NCBI GenBank assembly: GCA_005882315.1
Contig: VBAR01000001.1
Location: forward strand, 197,736 to 261,735
Length of the DNA: 64,000 nucleotides
DNA from: Bacteroidota bacterium
Lineage (GTDB): Bacteria; Bacteroidota; Bacteroidia; Chitinophagales; Chitinophagaceae
Direction of reading: 5' to 3'
A program made the translations under genes and the position numbers. Within the stretch, counting starts at the first letter, position 1. Each line of letters opens with the position of its first letter. The notes beneath the pieces are model-generated. The model searched no databases. It was not told the origin of the DNA and saw nothing but the letters and a program-made list of their open reading frames with translations. This document shows positions 8,573 to 18,800 of this stretch, one piece after another.

Positions 8573-9793
8573 TTAAAGCTTAATTATTTTTAACTGCTGT
8601 CCTGTTTTCAGATCATAACCCTGCAGGCTATTCCACTTTACAATATCCTCAATTTTTACATCGTACCTACGGGCAATAGAATAAATCGTTTCTTTCTGTG
8701 CCACTACATGTTCAAGTGTTCCTGTTTTTCCTTCTGCGCTTACAACTACGGATTGCTTTTCATTATTGATTTTTGCAAAACCCAGATTTACATTTTCATT
8801 CAAAGCAAGTTTTGGCTGTGCCGCTGCTTTTGTGAGCAGGTTTAGTTTTTCACCAATTGCTGGTTTTTGATTATAAGAAAGGTAGTTGTATTCGAGCAAA
8901 GATTCAATCCTGATTGCTTCCTCCTGTGCAATATCATGGAGTGTTTCGCCGGGTCTTACAATATGAAATTCATTGTTACCTGTTTTTCTTTTCCGCATCA
9001 GGTAGATCAACCTGTCTTTATCGGCTGCTTCGGTCTCTTTCATATCATTAAAGTCAAAAATTCTTGCTAGCGGAATATTGTATTGTTGTGCGACAGATAG
9101 ATAAGATGTTCCTTTTGTGATATATACAACTTTGGTTTCATTTATTTTAAACTCACCAGTAGGATATGAGGGTTTTACTGGTTCTGGCAGAACTATTTCT
9201 TCTGCAGGACCTGGCTGAATCATTACGGGGTCAGTAATTGAAATTTTATTTGCTAAATCAGACTCTTTCAATTTGCCTAATGCGATCAATGTATAATCCT
9301 GCAACCCATATTCTTCAATCAGCTTGATCAATACAGGTGCATATTTTGGATTAGTAGCATAGCCAGCACTTTTCAATCCCGTTGCCCAGCTTTTATAATC
9401 AGTAGGGTCAAGCTCAAAAAGCGATGCATAACGTGGAGTGTTTCTCAAATAATCGGACTGGTCTTTATAAGAATCAGCAGGGTTAGAATATTTTCTGAAA
9501 CATTCATTGGGTGCATCATCGGTATGCTTTACGGTCATGCCTGTCCATTCTGTTTTACATTTTAACCCGAAATGATTATTTGATTTTTGAACCAGTACAC
9601 TGGTACCGGCACTGGTTTCATGAATGCCCTGCGCCAGTTTAATAGATGCAGGAATTCCCGTACGCTGCATTTCAGCAATTGCAATGTCTTTGTATTTGGA
9701 AATATATTCCCGGATCGTAGCTTCATCCTGCGCAACCAGTATGGCAGCGGTAAAAATTGAAATAAAGCTTAGCAAGAGTTTCTTTCCGAACAT
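8573..9793 (-). CDS. Exported glucosaminidase with LysM repeats
   Basis: The 406-residue protein has a signal peptide (about 1-21, ending AAILVAQ), a glucosaminidase domain of the FlgJ/LytG type (about 28-165) with the catalytic-region motif QGIHETSAGTSVLVQKSNNH and GLKCK, and then three LysM-like repeats (about 222-270, 276-322 and 358-406), the first being the most divergent. It should cleave beta-N-acetylglucosaminyl bonds in peptidoglycan in the periplasm while the LysM repeats bind glycan strands. It lies between the O-methyltransferase and hpt genes on one strand with gaps of 11 and 5 bases, suggesting an operon. Confidence 0.9.
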   Translation of the reverse strand: MFGKKLLLSFISIFTAAILVAQDEATIREYISKYKDIAIAEMQRTGIPASIKLAQGIHETSAGTSVLVQKSNNHFGLKCKTEWTGMTVKHTDDAPNECFRKYSNPADSYKDQSDYLRNTPRYASLFELDPTDYKSWATGLKSAGYATNPKYAPVLIKLIEEYGLQDYTLIALGKLKESDLANKISITDPVMIQPGPAEEIVLPEPVKPSYPTGEFKINETKVVYITKGTSYLSVAQQYNIPLARIFDFNDMKETEAADKDRLIYLMRKRKTGNNEFHIVRPGETLHDIAQEEAIRIESLLEYNYLSYNQKPAIGEKLNLLTKAAAQPKLALNENVNLGFAKINNEKQSVVVSAEGKTGTLEHVVAQKETIYSIARRYDVKIEDIVKWNSLQGYDLKTGQQLKIIKL

Positions 9794-9804
9794 AGTTATT
9801 GGGA

Positions 9805-10443
9805 TTATCGTTTTTTTATAAGGTACAAGCCGTCCCGCAAAGTAACAGCAACTTTTTCAATATCATTCCGTGCCGCAATAAATTCATTGAATGCTTTCAT
9901 GGCTTTTCCATTTTTTCCTGACACTGGTTCTTCCAATACCTGGCCGTGAAAGAATATATTATCTGCGAAAATAAATCCATTTTGCCTGACAGCCGGTAAA
10001 ACAAGGTTAAAATAATCGATATAGCCAGGTTTATCTGCGTCAATAAAAACGAGGTCCCAGGTTTCATTTAAAACGGGAATTATATCCTTCGCATTGCCCG
10101 TGTGGCAGACGATTTTAGCCCCGTAAGTCGATTTTTTGAAGAATTCTTTAGCAGTATTCGCATCTTTTTCCCGTAATTCAATGGTATGCAGCATACCATC
10201 ATCCGTTAATCCTTTTGCCAGGCAAATAGCACTGTAGCCGGTAAATGTTCCAATCTCCAGTATTCTGCGGGGCCGGATCATGCAGCTTAACATCTCCAGT
10301 AATTTGCCTTGCAAATGACCGCTCAGCATCTGGTATTCACTGTGATTATTTAAGGTAAAATTATTTATCTCCTGCAGCAGATCATCTTCGGGAGAACTCA
10401 GGCTTTCGGCATAAGATTGCACCAATGGATTAATTAATTCCAT
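9805..10443 (-). CDS. SAM-dependent O-methyltransferase, catechol-OMT family
   Basis: The 212-residue soluble enzyme carries the SAM-binding motif EIGTFTGYSAICLAKGL and the metal- and catechol-site segment VFIDADKPGYIDYFN, followed by FADNIFFHGQV, as in the class I cation-dependent O-methyltransferases (CCoAOMT/COMT type). The acceptor is unknown. It begins at the ATG at 10443 and is followed by the glucosaminidase gene after 11 bases. A strong inverted repeat (10468-10515) separates it from the LOG-family gene upstream. Confidence 0.9.
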   Translation of the reverse strand: MELINPLVQSYAESLSSPEDDLLQEINNFTLNNHSEYQMLSGHLQGKLLEMLSCMIRPRRILEIGTFTGYSAICLAKGLTDDGMLHTIELREKDANTAKEFFKKSTYGAKIVCHTGNAKDIIPVLNETWDLVFIDADKPGYIDYFNLVLPAVRQNGFIFADNIFFHGQVLEEPVSGKNGKAMKAFNEFIAARNDIEKVAVTLRDGLYLIKKR

Positions 10444-10467
10444 GCGGCAAAGATACTTGTCAGTCGG

Positions 10468-10515
10468 CAGTCTGCAATTGGCAGTATTCAGTCATTGATT
10501 GTTGATTGCAGACTG
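10468..10515. repeat. Perfect 11-bp inverted repeat between two co-oriented genes
   Basis: CAGTCTGCAAT at 10468-10478 is repeated inverted at 10505-10515 with a 26-base spacer that itself contains degenerate CAGT/GGCAGT words. It fills most of the 73-base gap between the LOG gene stop (10517) and the methyltransferase ATG (10443). It could be a transcript-processing or attenuation hairpin; no T-run follows on the minus strand. Confidence 0.5.
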
Positions 10516-10516
10516 T

Positions 10517-11215
10517 TTAAAAATTAGGTTGCAATGCGTTTTTAGAATAGAAATTTAAAACTTCCTGTACTGCTTCTTCAGGAGTGTCCACGAGTTTTAA
10601 TAGATCAAAATCTTCAAGCGAAATATATTTTTCTTTTTCCTGCACTGTTTTTTTCAGCCACTCAAGTAAACCTTGCCAGTAATCTTTACCTACCATCACC
10701 AATGGCACTTGCAGCATTTTACCTGTTTGAATTAATGTAGCCACTTCGAAAAATTCATCCAAGGTGCCGAAACCACCTGGCATCATGATGAAAGCCTGTG
10801 AGTATTTTGTAAACATGACCTTGCGTACAAAAAAATAATCAAAATGCAGGTTACGGTCTTTATCTACAAATTCATTTGCATGTTGTTCAAACGGCAATTC
10901 AATATTTAACCCAACTGATTTACCTCCACCTTCCGCAGCGCCTTTGTTTGCTGCTTCCATAATGCCCGGACCACCACCCGTAATAACGCCGAATCCTTCC
11001 TTTGCCAATAACATAGCGGTTTTAACTGTCAATTCATAATAAGGCTCTCCGGGTTTTGTACGGGCTGAGCCAAAGATGGAAAGGCAGGGTCCGATCTTCG
11101 CTAATGCTTCAAAGCCATCAACAAACTCTGCCATGATCTTAAATATCTGCCAACTGCTATGTGCTTTCGATTCGGTCCAGTTACGTTGTTTTGATTTTTG
11201 TACGGGATGACTCAT
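10517..11215 (-). CDS. LOG / TIGR00730 family Rossmann-fold protein (longer paralogue)
   Basis: The 232-residue protein has the two LOG signatures: VITGGGPGIMEAANKGA and MMPGGFGTLDEFFEVATLIQTG. LOG proteins are cytokinin-riboside monophosphate phosphoribohydrolases or related nucleotide-monophosphate nucleosidases. It carries about 35 extra N-terminal residues (SKQRNWTESKAHSSWQIFK) compared with the second LOG protein at 12798. It follows the symporter gene by 6 bases on the same strand, so they are probably one transcript. The physiological substrate is not known; the family call is firm. Confidence 0.9.
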   Translation of the reverse strand: MSHPVQKSKQRNWTESKAHSSWQIFKIMAEFVDGFEALAKIGPCLSIFGSARTKPGEPYYELTVKTAMLLAKEGFGVITGGGPGIMEAANKGAAEGGGKSVGLNIELPFEQHANEFVDKDRNLHFDYFFVRKVMFTKYSQAFIMMPGGFGTLDEFFEVATLIQTGKMLQVPLVMVGKDYWQGLLEWLKKTVQEKEKYISLEDFDLLKLVDTPEEAVQEVLNFYSKNALQPNF

Positions 11216-11221
11216 AGAATT

Positions 11222-12751
11222 TTATTGTTTATTGGCTTCAGGTTTTGATATAAACCATAAACCTGTAAAAGTAAGGATGCCATTTATTAAAATCAGTTCA
11301 TTACCGATTTTATAACCGTTAAAAATTGTTTTTGACAAACTATCGAGACCCAGCTTCATATGCAATTTGACTTCATACCAAACGGGGTTACTCAGCATAT
11401 CAATACCTAATGCTAATAATGGCGCTATAATACAAACGATCCAAATTAGTTTTTCGTTCAGTTTTCGTTTAGTTAAAATACCAAATGCAAACAAACCCAG
11501 AAGCGGCCCATATGTTACGCCTGCAAACTTGAGAATGAAATCAATAATGAGCTTGTCATTCATCCATTTAAAAATGAGAACAAGTATGAAAAAAACTACG
11601 GCAAAGCTGAAATGCACTTTTAGTCTTGTACGTTTTTTTGCTTTTTCATCAGCATTGCTTTTTTGAATGCCCAAAATATCTATACAAAAGCAGGAAGTAA
11701 GAGATGTAATTGCGCCATCAACACTCGGAAAAAGCGCTGATATAATGGCAATAATAAAAATGATCCCGATTGCTCCGCTGAATGTATCACTCAAAGCAAT
11801 AGTTGGAAAAAGATCATCTGGCGGTACCTTAATATTATTTGCATTCGCATACAGATATAAAACACCTCCCAGGACAAGAAAAAGAAAATTCACGATTATT
11901 AATATCGTGGAGAAAGTCATGATATTCTTTTGAGAATCTTTTAGTGTCTTTACACTAATATTTTTTTGCATCATTTCCTGGTCAAGTCCTGTCATTGCAA
12001 TGGCAATAAACATTCCCCCGATAAGATGTTTCCAGAAATAAGAACCTGCTTTTACATCCCAGTTAAAAATATTGTTGTAGCCCTTTTCAGTCATCATAGT
12101 CCATGCACCACCAAAGTCAGTCCCTAATGCTTTTATAATTACGATTATGCAAACCACTAGCCCAACCAGCATTCCCGTCGTTTGCAATGTATCCGTATAA
12201 ATAATTGTTTTTACACCGCCTTCAAAAGTGTAAAGTAAAATCAGCCCTAAAATCACAAGAGTTGTTAATTCAAAGGGGATCCCTGTTTTACCCATGAATT
12301 GAATATGATTAAATACAAAAATCTGGAGAACACTAATTACAAGATATAACCTGGCAGTAGCTCCAACCGTACGGGAAAGAATAAAAAAGAAAGCTCCGGC
12401 TTTATGTGCATTCATCCCGAATCTTTTTTCCAGATAGGTATAAATACTGGTAAGATTCATTTTATAATACAAAGGGATTAAGACGAAAGCAATAACTGCG
12501 TAGCCCAGCAAGTAACCCAATACAACTTGAAAATAATAAAAGCTTCCGCTACCAACACCCCCGGGTACACTTACAAATGTGACTCCGCTGAGTGAAGTAC
12601 CGATCATTCCAAATGCCACCAGCATCCAGTTACTATTGCGGTTGCCGATAAAGAAAGATTCATTATCGGATTTTCTTGATGTCCACCAGGCTACCAATAA
12701 TAAAATGACGAAATAACCGATCACAAAAGAAAATAATAATGCTGGGGTCAT
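11222..12751 (-). CDS. Sodium:solute symporter (SSS family)
   Basis: The 509-residue inner-membrane protein has about 13 hydrophobic segments and the SSS-type opening MTPALLFSFVIGYFVILLLVAWW, shown split here as MTPALLFSFVIGY and FVILLLVAWW, with SNWMLVAFGMIGTSLSGVTF in the region that forms the sodium site of the LeuT fold. SSS carriers couple sodium influx to uptake of sugars, amino acids, nucleobases or carboxylates; the solute here cannot be named. It lies between two LOG-family genes, with the one downstream probably co-transcribed, hinting weakly at a nucleoside or nucleobase connection. It is not next to the polysaccharide locus. Confidence 0.9.
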   Translation of the reverse strand: MTPALLFSFVIGYFVILLLVAWWTSRKSDNESFFIGNRNSNWMLVAFGMIGTSLSGVTFVSVPGGVGSGSFYYFQVVLGYLLGYAVIAFVLIPLYYKMNLTSIYTYLEKRFGMNAHKAGAFFFILSRTVGATARLYLVISVLQIFVFNHIQFMGKTGIPFELTTLVILGLILLYTFEGGVKTIIYTDTLQTTGMLVGLVVCIIVIIKALGTDFGGAWTMMTEKGYNNIFNWDVKAGSYFWKHLIGGMFIAIAMTGLDQEMMQKNISVKTLKDSQKNIMTFSTILIIVNFLFLVLGGVLYLYANANNIKVPPDDLFPTIALSDTFSGAIGIIFIIAIISALFPSVDGAITSLTSCFCIDILGIQKSNADEKAKKRTRLKVHFSFAVVFFILVLIFKWMNDKLIIDFILKFAGVTYGPLLGLFAFGILTKRKLNEKLIWIVCIIAPLLALGIDMLSNPVWYEVKLHMKLGLDSLSKTIFNGYKIGNELILINGILTFTGLWFISKPEANKQ

Positions 12752-12772
12752 AATAAATTACAATTAGAAGTT

Positions 12773-12780
12773 TAGATTTG
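12773..12780 (+). promoter_or_regulatory. -7 box upstream of the second LOG gene
   Basis: TAGATTTG is an exact TAnnTTTG match 17 bases before the ATG at 12798, the same distance as at grpE. No convincing -33 element is seen, so this is a moderate call. Confidence 0.4.
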
Positions 12781-12797
12781 AAACCAGATTTAAATGT

Positions 12798-13334
12798 ATG
12801 AATATAAAATCATTGGCGGTCTTTTGCGGCTCAAAAAATGGAAACAACCCGGTATATGTGAATGACGCGGAAGAGTTAGGAAAAATTTTGAGTAAAAATA
12901 AAATTACGTTGATCTATGGTGGCGGTAGCAAAGGTGTAATGGGCGCCATTGCTGATAGTACAATGAATAATGGCGGAAAAGTTATTGGCATTATTCCAAA
13001 ACTGCTGATCGAGTGGGAACACCAGCATGAAGGAATTACCGAATTGATCGTTGTTGATGATATGCACAGCCGAAAAAAGAAATTGTATGAATTATGTGAT
13101 GCAGCATTGATACTCGCAGGTGGCTTCGGCACATTAGATGAATTATTTGAAATGCTGACATGGAACCAGCTCTCTATTCACAACAAGAAAATATTTATCC
13201 TGAATTCAGGCGGATTCTACAATCACCTGATAGAGCATTTGAAACAATTAGAAAAAGATAATTTCTTGTATGATAAACTGGAAGAAAGAGTTCATATCTT
13301 AAATGAACCAAAAGATTTTATTTCCTATTTGTAA
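12798..13334 (+). CDS. LOG / TIGR00730 family nucleotide 5'-monophosphate phosphoribohydrolase-like protein (short paralogue)
   Basis: At 178 residues this is the standard LOG length. It opens with SLAVFCGSKNGNNPVY, has YGGGSKGVMGAIADSTMNNGG for nucleotide-phosphate binding and LILAGGFGTLDELFEMLTWNQL, which contains the catalytic region (PGGxGTxxE; here A replaces the P). It hydrolyses the N-glycosidic bond of a purine riboside monophosphate if it acts like its family. It diverges from the symporter gene, while a longer paralogue lies on that gene's other side. Its stop codon directly abuts the stop codon of the next gene. Confidence 0.9.
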   Translation: MNIKSLAVFCGSKNGNNPVYVNDAEELGKILSKNKITLIYGGGSKGVMGAIADSTMNNGGKVIGIIPKLLIEWEHQHEGITELIVVDDMHSRKKKLYELCDAALILAGGFGTLDELFEMLTWNQLSIHNKKIFILNSGGFYNHLIEHLKQLEKDNFLYDKLEERVHILNEPKDFISYL

Positions 13335-13949
13335 TTATCTTCTTTTTTTACCCTGGCATATTGGAATCTCCAAACCTCCCCTGATGATAGGTATTGATCT
13401 CCCATATGCATCGGTATAAGGCGAATTTATATCATTACCAATATCAAACATGATCGAGAGATAATAAAAAGGTTGTCCGCTTTTGGGTTCACGACCTGTG
13501 CAATAACCGCCGCCAACTAAAAAGCTGTTACCGGAAAATTTTGTTTTTTCATCGGGGCTGCTATCGTTGGGATAAATATATTTTAACTGCATCCAATTAT
13601 GCTCGGCCTGTGCTTGTGCAAATAAAAATTTAATAGGATATAATCTTACAAAACCACCACCACCCCAGTTTGATTGACGCATCCTGTCGTCGAAAATGTA
13701 TACATCCCGGTATGATGTATAATTATAATTAATTACTAAACCGGCATCGAGCCATTTAGTAAGACTATAGCCAAATACAGGGCTGCCGCCAATTAAAAAT
13801 GTATTGCTGTAAAAAGCAAGTGATATACTACCGCCGGTAAAAAGGTTTTCTTTCTTAAAACCTTTTTTTTCATCCTCATCTTCATCCTGTGCTTTGATTG
13901 TGCTTAAAAGAACAAGGTTGGCTAAAAGAAGAAACAACATTTTTTTCAT
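13335..13949 (-). CDS. Probable outer-membrane beta-barrel protein, uncharacterised
   Basis: The 204-residue protein has a signal peptide (about 1-20, STIKAQ), a short acidic and lysine stretch (DEDEDEKKGFKKE), and then alternating strands rich in Y, F and G (GSISLAFYSNTFLIG, FGYSLTKWLDAGLVINYNY) like small 8-stranded outer-membrane barrels of Bacteroidota. I cannot place it in a named functional family. It converges on the LOG gene with directly abutting stop codons (TAA|TTA) and no terminator hairpin between them. Upstream is a 105-base gap before the next minus-strand gene. Confidence 0.7.
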   Translation of the reverse strand: MKKMLFLLLANLVLLSTIKAQDEDEDEKKGFKKENLFTGGSISLAFYSNTFLIGGSPVFGYSLTKWLDAGLVINYNYTSYRDVYIFDDRMRQSNWGGGGFVRLYPIKFLFAQAQAEHNWMQLKYIYPNDSSPDEKTKFSGNSFLVGGGYCTGREPKSGQPFYYLSIMFDIGNDINSPYTDAYGRSIPIIRGGLEIPICQGKKRR

Positions 13950-14054
13950 AGCTTAATATTGCGGTTAAATTTCAGAACATTATAAAGCTTGAAGTTACGA
14001 CTGGCAGCTGATAAAATAATTCCGGGAAAAATTATTAAACAACTATTTTAAATT

Positions 14055-14540
14055 TTATTCAGCGAATTCTTTTTTCTCAGATGAAGTAAGCTGTAATTCA
14101 GATGTAGCCCTTGCTCGTGTAGGGGCCTTCATAAGTACAGCGCCAAAACACATCGCCACTATTACAAAAATGTAAATATTGCCAGTAAAGACAAAACATA
14201 ATAAGGCTATAAAAATCGGGAAAGTGCAGATAACAAGAAATACAGCTATAGCAGAACGGTAGCGGTTTAGTTTATCCGGCAAATGACGACCTTCTGCAAT
14301 TGATTCGCGGATACGACTGTTATAAACCCTGAATCCGAATATAAGCAGGCCGGCAGTTAAGGTTACATTCAGCAATAAAATGAAATTGATGACATCCCTG
14401 TCATCCGTTAAGGGGCCAAAAACCTGGTTCACAATTACAGCGGAAATAATAGCTACAACAATTACAATAACAAAGCCTACCCAGGTGGAACGACCGGACT
14501 TATAAATGGATTGTGTGAATTCTGACGGAAAAATGCTCAT
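14055..14540 (-). CDS. Small inner-membrane protein, uncharacterised
   Basis: The 161-residue product has about four hydrophobic helices: TWVGFVIVIVVAIISAVIV, FILLLNVTLTAGLLIFGF, and two in the segment AIAVFLVICTFPIFIALLCF and IFVIVAMCFGAVLM. The short N-terminal arm and C-terminal tail are polar and end KEFAE. I recognise no domain or active-site motif. It stands as a single gene. The 223-base gap between it and the PorP/SprF gene (14541-14763) holds only AT-rich sequence in which I see no gene or clear terminator. Confidence 0.65.
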   Translation of the reverse strand: MSIFPSEFTQSIYKSGRSTWVGFVIVIVVAIISAVIVNQVFGPLTDDRDVINFILLLNVTLTAGLLIFGFRVYNSRIRESIAEGRHLPDKLNRYRSAIAVFLVICTFPIFIALLCFVFTGNIYIFVIVAMCFGAVLMKAPTRARATSELQLTSSEKKEFAE

Positions 14541-14763
14541 TTTATATCAAAAAATTTTACTTCGGTTCAAATACATTCTTTAACTCTCTTGCTCTATTTC
14601 ATTGACTTATAAACGGGCACAATGTCTTAAAAATTTCTTTGAATGAGGGCAATCCGGCAATTCAGGGTGATTGTTCTCGCTGGTTTTTTTATCAACAGGA
14701 TCAATTCCCTAGGTTTTTTTACCATTCCGGGATTACAGAAAATACCAATAGCCTTTGTTTTAT

Positions 14764-15807
14764 TTAATTCTGCCTGAGAGACGGACACTTGAAATCCCGT
14801 TTGTTACCCGTAAACTGATCGAACATTCCCTGCTTGATCAAAGAGAACTCGAATGCTCCTCTTGCATTGTTATAATTACTCATAGTGGAGATGGTAGCGT
14901 CGTATGTAAAAGTAAATGTAAGATCCTTATAGCCTAAGCCAATCAATGGAATGATCGCATCCTTGCTTCTGAAATATAATCCTGCCAGTAATTGTTTTTC
15001 GCCATCACCACTCAGGTTGTAATGTGCATTGGCGCCGATATTCAGTTGCCAGCTTTTAGCCTGCATTGTGAAATAGGCATTCGGGCTGATCAGCCACTGA
15101 TCATTCAATTTAAATACGCCATTCAGAAAAGCGATATGTCTTCTCGCCAGCCTGTTACTGTCTGCAAGATTATTAAAGAATGACTCCCGTGGCCTGTTTA
15201 CATGATGCACAGAATAGCCTGCATTCACATATGCATTATCACTAGGAAATAGTGCATAATTCATTCCTACCTGCATATCAAAGTAGCTGATATTATTGGC
15301 GGATAAGATGGCTGCAGTGGGTAATTTGCTATCAAAAAAATGTCCATCAAACTGATCAGGAAATTTAAGATTGCCTACGCTGATCTGTTTATTTACCCAA
15401 CCTGTATTAAAACCCAAACTCAATAAACTGGAATAACCTAATGGCTGATGATAAGCTACCGAGCCATAAATTTTTGTAGAAGTAAGATTGCCACTTCCTG
15501 CAACATCTCTTAAAATAACAGCACCTAATCCTAACCATCCTTTTTCACTTTCCTCGTCCCCGGGTTTCATTACCTGGAAATCTCCAAATGCACTCATCGT
15601 TTTATAAGGTAATGTCATAATTGAAGACCACTGGTTTCTGAAATTAACACCTAACCGGTAGTCGCCTTCAGGAATAAAGCCTGTATTAGCAGGATTAGTT
15701 GTTAATGGTGAATTGAAGAATTGCGAAAAATGCAGATCCTGTGCTTTGACAGAAACAGCAAAACAAAAATTCCAGATTCCAAACAATATGATAATTCTGC
15801 TCTTCAT
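14764..15807 (-). CDS. PorP/SprF family type IX secretion system membrane protein (second copy)
   Basis: The 347-residue protein has a signal peptide (about 1-22, AVSVKAQ), the family opening DLHFSQFFNSPLTTNPANTG, and a following beta-rich barrel region with repeated NYALFPSDNAYVNAGYSVHH-like strands. It is the partner type for T9SS type B secreted proteins. The gene starts 5 bases after the stop codon of the 1216-residue PKD/type B protein, so the pair is surely an operon, with the secreted protein first. The paralogue at 82-1089 has the same arrangement on the other strand. Confidence 0.9.
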   Translation of the reverse strand: MKSRIIILFGIWNFCFAVSVKAQDLHFSQFFNSPLTTNPANTGFIPEGDYRLGVNFRNQWSSIMTLPYKTMSAFGDFQVMKPGDEESEKGWLGLGAVILRDVAGSGNLTSTKIYGSVAYHQPLGYSSLLSLGFNTGWVNKQISVGNLKFPDQFDGHFFDSKLPTAAILSANNISYFDMQVGMNYALFPSDNAYVNAGYSVHHVNRPRESFFNNLADSNRLARRHIAFLNGVFKLNDQWLISPNAYFTMQAKSWQLNIGANAHYNLSGDGEKQLLAGLYFRSKDAIIPLIGLGYKDLTFTFTYDATISTMSNYNNARGAFEFSLIKQGMFDQFTGNKRDFKCPSLRQN

Positions 15808-15812
15808 TCGTA

Positions 15813-18800
15813 TTATCTGATTAACGTTATATCACCCTTTTTAGTTGTTTTAGTACCGTCAAAAAACTCTACTTCAAGTGTATAGGCGTAAACATCCATA
15901 GGTTGAACCGCACCCCTATACTTTCCATCCCAACCCTGTAAACGGTTAGCGGTTTCAAAAACTTTCTGTCCCCACCTGTTCCAGATTATAAAACGCATTT
16001 TACTGATACCAAAACCTCTTACATATACAATACTGTTTTCGTTACCTGTTTGAGGGGTAAATGCATTGGGAACATCTACCAGCGGAGTGATCAGGGTTGT
16101 TACCTGCTGGCAGGTATCATCAAAACAGCCAGCTGCATTATAAGCCCTGAGACATGCATTAAAGGTGCCTGTTGAATTGTATTGATGAACCACCGGCAAT
16201 CTTGTTGTAGTAAGCAACGTATCGCCATCACCAAAGTCCCAACGGAATCTTACCGCATCGGATGATGATAAATTGGTAAATGTATGAGATGTATTTTCAA
16301 TCGGCACAACGGGATTATAGCTGAAACTTGCCAGCGGATTATTAAATACATTAATAGTAAACCTCGCCGTATCTGTTACATTACATGTATTCGGATCAGT
16401 TGCAATCAGTACCACATCATAGCTACCTGCCGTATTATATGTATGTGTTGGATTAATTGCTGTTGAAGTACCTCCATCACCAAAAAACCACTGGAAGGTA
16501 AGTCCTCCAACAGAAGTATTATTAAAGGTTGCTGTATACGGTACACAACCTGTAGGTGGTGTTATAAACTGCGCATCGACTATTGCAGATACTCTTAATT
16601 GTATGGTATCCGCATCAGGCGAATTACAATAGCTTGTATCAATCAGATGAAGAATTACATTATAAGTACCGGGTGCAGGATAATTATGGAATACGCTGCC
16701 TGCGCCGGTTGTATCTTTTGGTGAACCATCACCGAAATCCCATACAAATGAACGGGGACCAAATGGTTTTGAAGGTGGTGCAACGGATAAATTATCAAAC
16801 CGGTATTTAAACGAATCGCAGGGATTCAGTTTTACTGGTTGAAAATTTAATGTAGCCCGCAAATCACCAACACGGATATGTATATACGAAGTGTCACGAA
16901 TATTACAGGTGCTGGAATCAATAGCGATCAACATTACCTGGAAAGTGCCAATCGTATTATAGGTATGGGATTGAGTATAACCTGTTACAGCCGGCAACGG
17001 CCCTACTGTTGGCGATCCATCGCCGAAATTCCATTGATACCAAACAGCATTACGTACTGAATCAGTAAAATCAACTCTTAATGGCACACAACCCGCAGTA
17101 TCTCTTGGCACTCCGTTTATGGACGATTGCACCTGTGCATCTACACCAGCAAGGTTCATGGCAATTTTTACCATTGTAAGATTACAGCCGCCACCACTTG
17201 TAGCACTGGTGTTATTTGTGGTACTCCATGCCCCTGGAGTGGTTGGGTATGGAATTGGTGGTTGTCCTAGTCTGCAATTACCACAAATAGCCTGGTAGAT
17301 AACACCATTCTGATCGAAACGACTTGTACCACCATCCACATGGTCGCTACCCGAATTTGCCTGGAGACTATTGTTTTCTCCCCAGAAGCTTCCGAATAAC
17401 TGGGACGTGGCATCTTTCTTTAAAACAAAGAAATAAAAATCTCTACCATCAGTTGTGCTTTTTATAGCATCGGGTGTTATTGGCAAACCTGAAGTTCCTG
17501 CGCTGTTGAAATTATTAACATCAAAAAAATGTCCTCCCCAACCAGACACATAAACATTCTCACATCTGTCAACAAGAAATGCTATCGGTGAAATATTAGG
17601 AGTAGCCGATCCAGAGCCAAAAACTGTGGAATACACATATGCGGAAAGATCAGGTTGCAATTTTGCGATGAATTGCTTACCACCCGCATTACTGAAAGTT
17701 GCATTTAGAATCGGCCATGAGCCGGTAGTTTGCCCCATTACATAAGGAAATCCAAACCGGTCGAACTGTACACCATAAACCTGGTCAATACCGGCTGTAC
17801 CTAAATAAGTGGATCGTATAGGCGTAGAGCCATCATTTGAAACAACTGTTAAGAATCCATCGATCGGGGTGCTCGCGGGTCCATGATTAGAAGGGCCAAC
17901 TGTACCAGCACTGCTTCCCGGAAGATTATTACTGGTAGTTCCACCGCCAATAAAAATAGTCCCATTTGGAGCTATGGATAAAACATAGCCTGCATCATCT
18001 CCTGAACCACCAAGAAAACTGGCGAATAGAAGTGATGAAACATTCGCATTAAACTTTAGTACAACCCCATCTTGTAAACCTCCTCCGAAACTGGGTTGAA
18101 ATGAACCTGCCGAAGCGGGAAAATTGGAAGACTGGGTGCTTGATGCAACATAAATATTACCTCCCCCATCAATTATTACTTCGCTTCTTCCATCATCACC
18201 ATAGTTTCTCATTAATAAATTAGTACCGCCCTGTCTTGTCGTAGTAATGTTTACTCCATCATTCTCGGTGCCGCCTATTTTTTTTGAGCCAATCAATCCA
18301 CTACCAGTTGCATTCAGTTTTGTAACGATAATATCATACTTGCCGGTAGTCCCAATTACTCCGCCTGCTCCACCCGTCACAGGGAAGTTGGATGAACTTG
18401 TTCTGCCTGCTACAATCAGATTGCCGGCTCCGTCTACAACCAAACTATGCGGTTGTTCATTGGCTGTACCGCCAAGATAAGTTGCATACATTCTTGTTCT
18501 TCCATCGGGTGCTAATTTTATTAAAGCAATATCTGTTGCTCCTGAACCATCATTATTATCACCACCCTGGAAAACCGTTTGAAAAGCTCCGGGTGATGTT
18601 GGAAAACTTCCCGTCTGACTTTCAAATGCTATGCCGCCACCGTAAAAACTTCCATCTGGTCCATAGGTAGCTGTAAAACCCCAGTTATCCGCAGAGCTTC
18701 CGCTAAAAGAGCAGAATACAAGTGTAGGGTCGATTATAACTGTTGTATTCGGATCATAATTTTTCAATTCAAATTTTACCACATTATCTTTTACAACATA

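Noticed and set aside
16100-18700. Internal repetitiveness in the 1216-residue protein
   Set aside because: It is explained by the SBBP and PKD domain repeats, not DNA repeats or a CRISPR array.
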